A DNA stretch of 6,097 nt from an uncultured Flavobacteriaceae bacterium (GTDB lineage: Bacteria; Bacteroidota; Bacteroidia; Flavobacteriales; Flavobacteriaceae): positions 1 through 6,097 of the forward strand of contig CALJFV010000237.1 in the NCBI GenBank assembly GCA_938074515.1. The letters run 5' to 3'. A program made the position numbers and the translations under genes. Below the pieces are notes generated by a model. It ran no database searches. It was not told the origin of the DNA and saw only the letters and a list, made by a program, of their open reading frames with translations. Below are positions 5,671-6,097 of this stretch, one piece after another; position 1 is the first letter of the stretch; every line of letters starts with the position of its first letter.

Positions 5671-6097
5671 TGCTCAGAAAAATAATTATCGTCATGGCAT
5701 TTGCCATAACTGCCCCGATCTGGGGGCAGGGGACGACCTCGCCGTATTCTTTTTTTGGGATCGGAAATTTAAATTTTCGTGGAACCGTTGAAAACCGGCT
5801 TATGGGAGGCGTGAGTACTTATTCTGACAGTATTCACGTAAATCTTTTGAATCCAGCGGGGCTGGCGAATTTAAAATTAGTCAATTATTCAATTGCGGGA
5901 AGTCATAAATTCAATACGCTAAGTACCTCTTTAGATAGCGAGCGGGCCACGACCACAACTCTCGATTATCTCTCAGTTGCTTTTCCCATGGGAAAATTTG
6001 GGGGCGCTTTTGGACTCTTGCCATTAACGACTTCAGGATATAAACTTGAAAACATAGAGGGAGCCAATACCACCCAATACACAGGCAGTGGAGGAAT
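5670..6097 (+). CDS. secreted probable outer-membrane beta-barrel protein, 5' part only
   Basis: The start ATG uses the A of the coaX stop codon (TGATG). The frame stays open to the right edge, giving 142 visible residues. Seen: a signal peptide (MLRKIII, hydrophobic core, cut near IWGQG at about residues 18-20), then SPYSFFGIGNLNFRG (24-38), MGGVST (45-50), NLLNPAGLANL (58-68) and alternating polar/hydrophobic stretches such as VNYSIAGSHKF. The S-P-Y-S-x-F-G-I-G, MGG and N-P-A-x-L-A blocks are typical of Bacteroidota outer-membrane proteins of the FadL/OmpP1-like or PorV-like beta-barrel type. Assignment to a particular family is uncertain without the C-terminal half. Translationally coupled to coaX, but no functional link to CoA synthesis is evident. 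Confidence 0.85.
   Translation, partial: MLRKIIIVMAFAITAPIWGQGTTSPYSFFGIGNLNFRGTVENRLMGGVSTYSDSIHVNLLNPAGLANLKLVNYSIAGSHKFNTLSTSLDSERATTTTLDYLSVAFPMGKFGGAFGLLPLTTSGYKLENIEGANTTQYTGSGG

Overview
The window reads as chromosomal DNA of a Bacteroidota bacterium, most likely a (marine) Flavobacteriia member. The clues are two lipoproteins, one with a Cys-Ser-Asp-Asp-Asp-Glu export-type signal; starts preceded by A/T-rich sequence without a clear Shine-Dalgarno; a near-perfect Bacteroidota-type promoter (TTTG-N18-TAtaTTTG) before a tRNA gene; and outer-membrane and periplasmic protein styles typical of the phylum. No mobile element, CRISPR array or broken gene was seen.

Layout: (1) 1-1488, + strand: the C-terminal half of a sugar-porter MFS transporter, cut by the window edge, overlaps by 11 bases a complete PfkB-family fructokinase-like gene. 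This is a sugar uptake and phosphorylation pair whose upstream partners lie outside the window. (2) 1489-1899: no protein gene; it holds a tRNA-Phe(GAA) with its own promoter and a strong terminator, then a leader of about 190 bases. (3) 1900-3621, + strand: a tightly packed three-gene unit made of a Tat-type Rieske [2Fe-2S] lipoprotein, a four-helix membrane protein with one or two histidines per helix (cytochrome b561-like in pattern, not assigned to a family), and a YceI-family periplasmic protein. I infer a cell-envelope electron-transfer module. (4) 3698-3725: a perfect 12-bp hairpin with T-runs on both sides serves as a shared terminator for the convergent units. (5) 3746-4732, - strand: a strongly acidic, probably surface-exposed lipoprotein with two FAS1 (fasciclin) domains. 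(6) 4733-4932: a divergent intergenic region with a long AT-rich inverted repeat and a pair of near-identical 10-mers spaced 32 bases apart. (7) 4933-6097, + strand: coaX (type III pantothenate kinase, first step of CoA synthesis), overlapping by one base a secreted, probable outer-membrane beta-barrel protein that runs off the window.

The part most worth a second look is the Rieske / four-His membrane protein / YceI unit. E. coli also pairs a b561-type cytochrome (yceJ) with yceI, but here a soluble-side iron-sulfur lipoprotein is added. Most of the rest is ordinary housekeeping or accessory metabolism. All family calls were made by reading motifs; no database search was possible.
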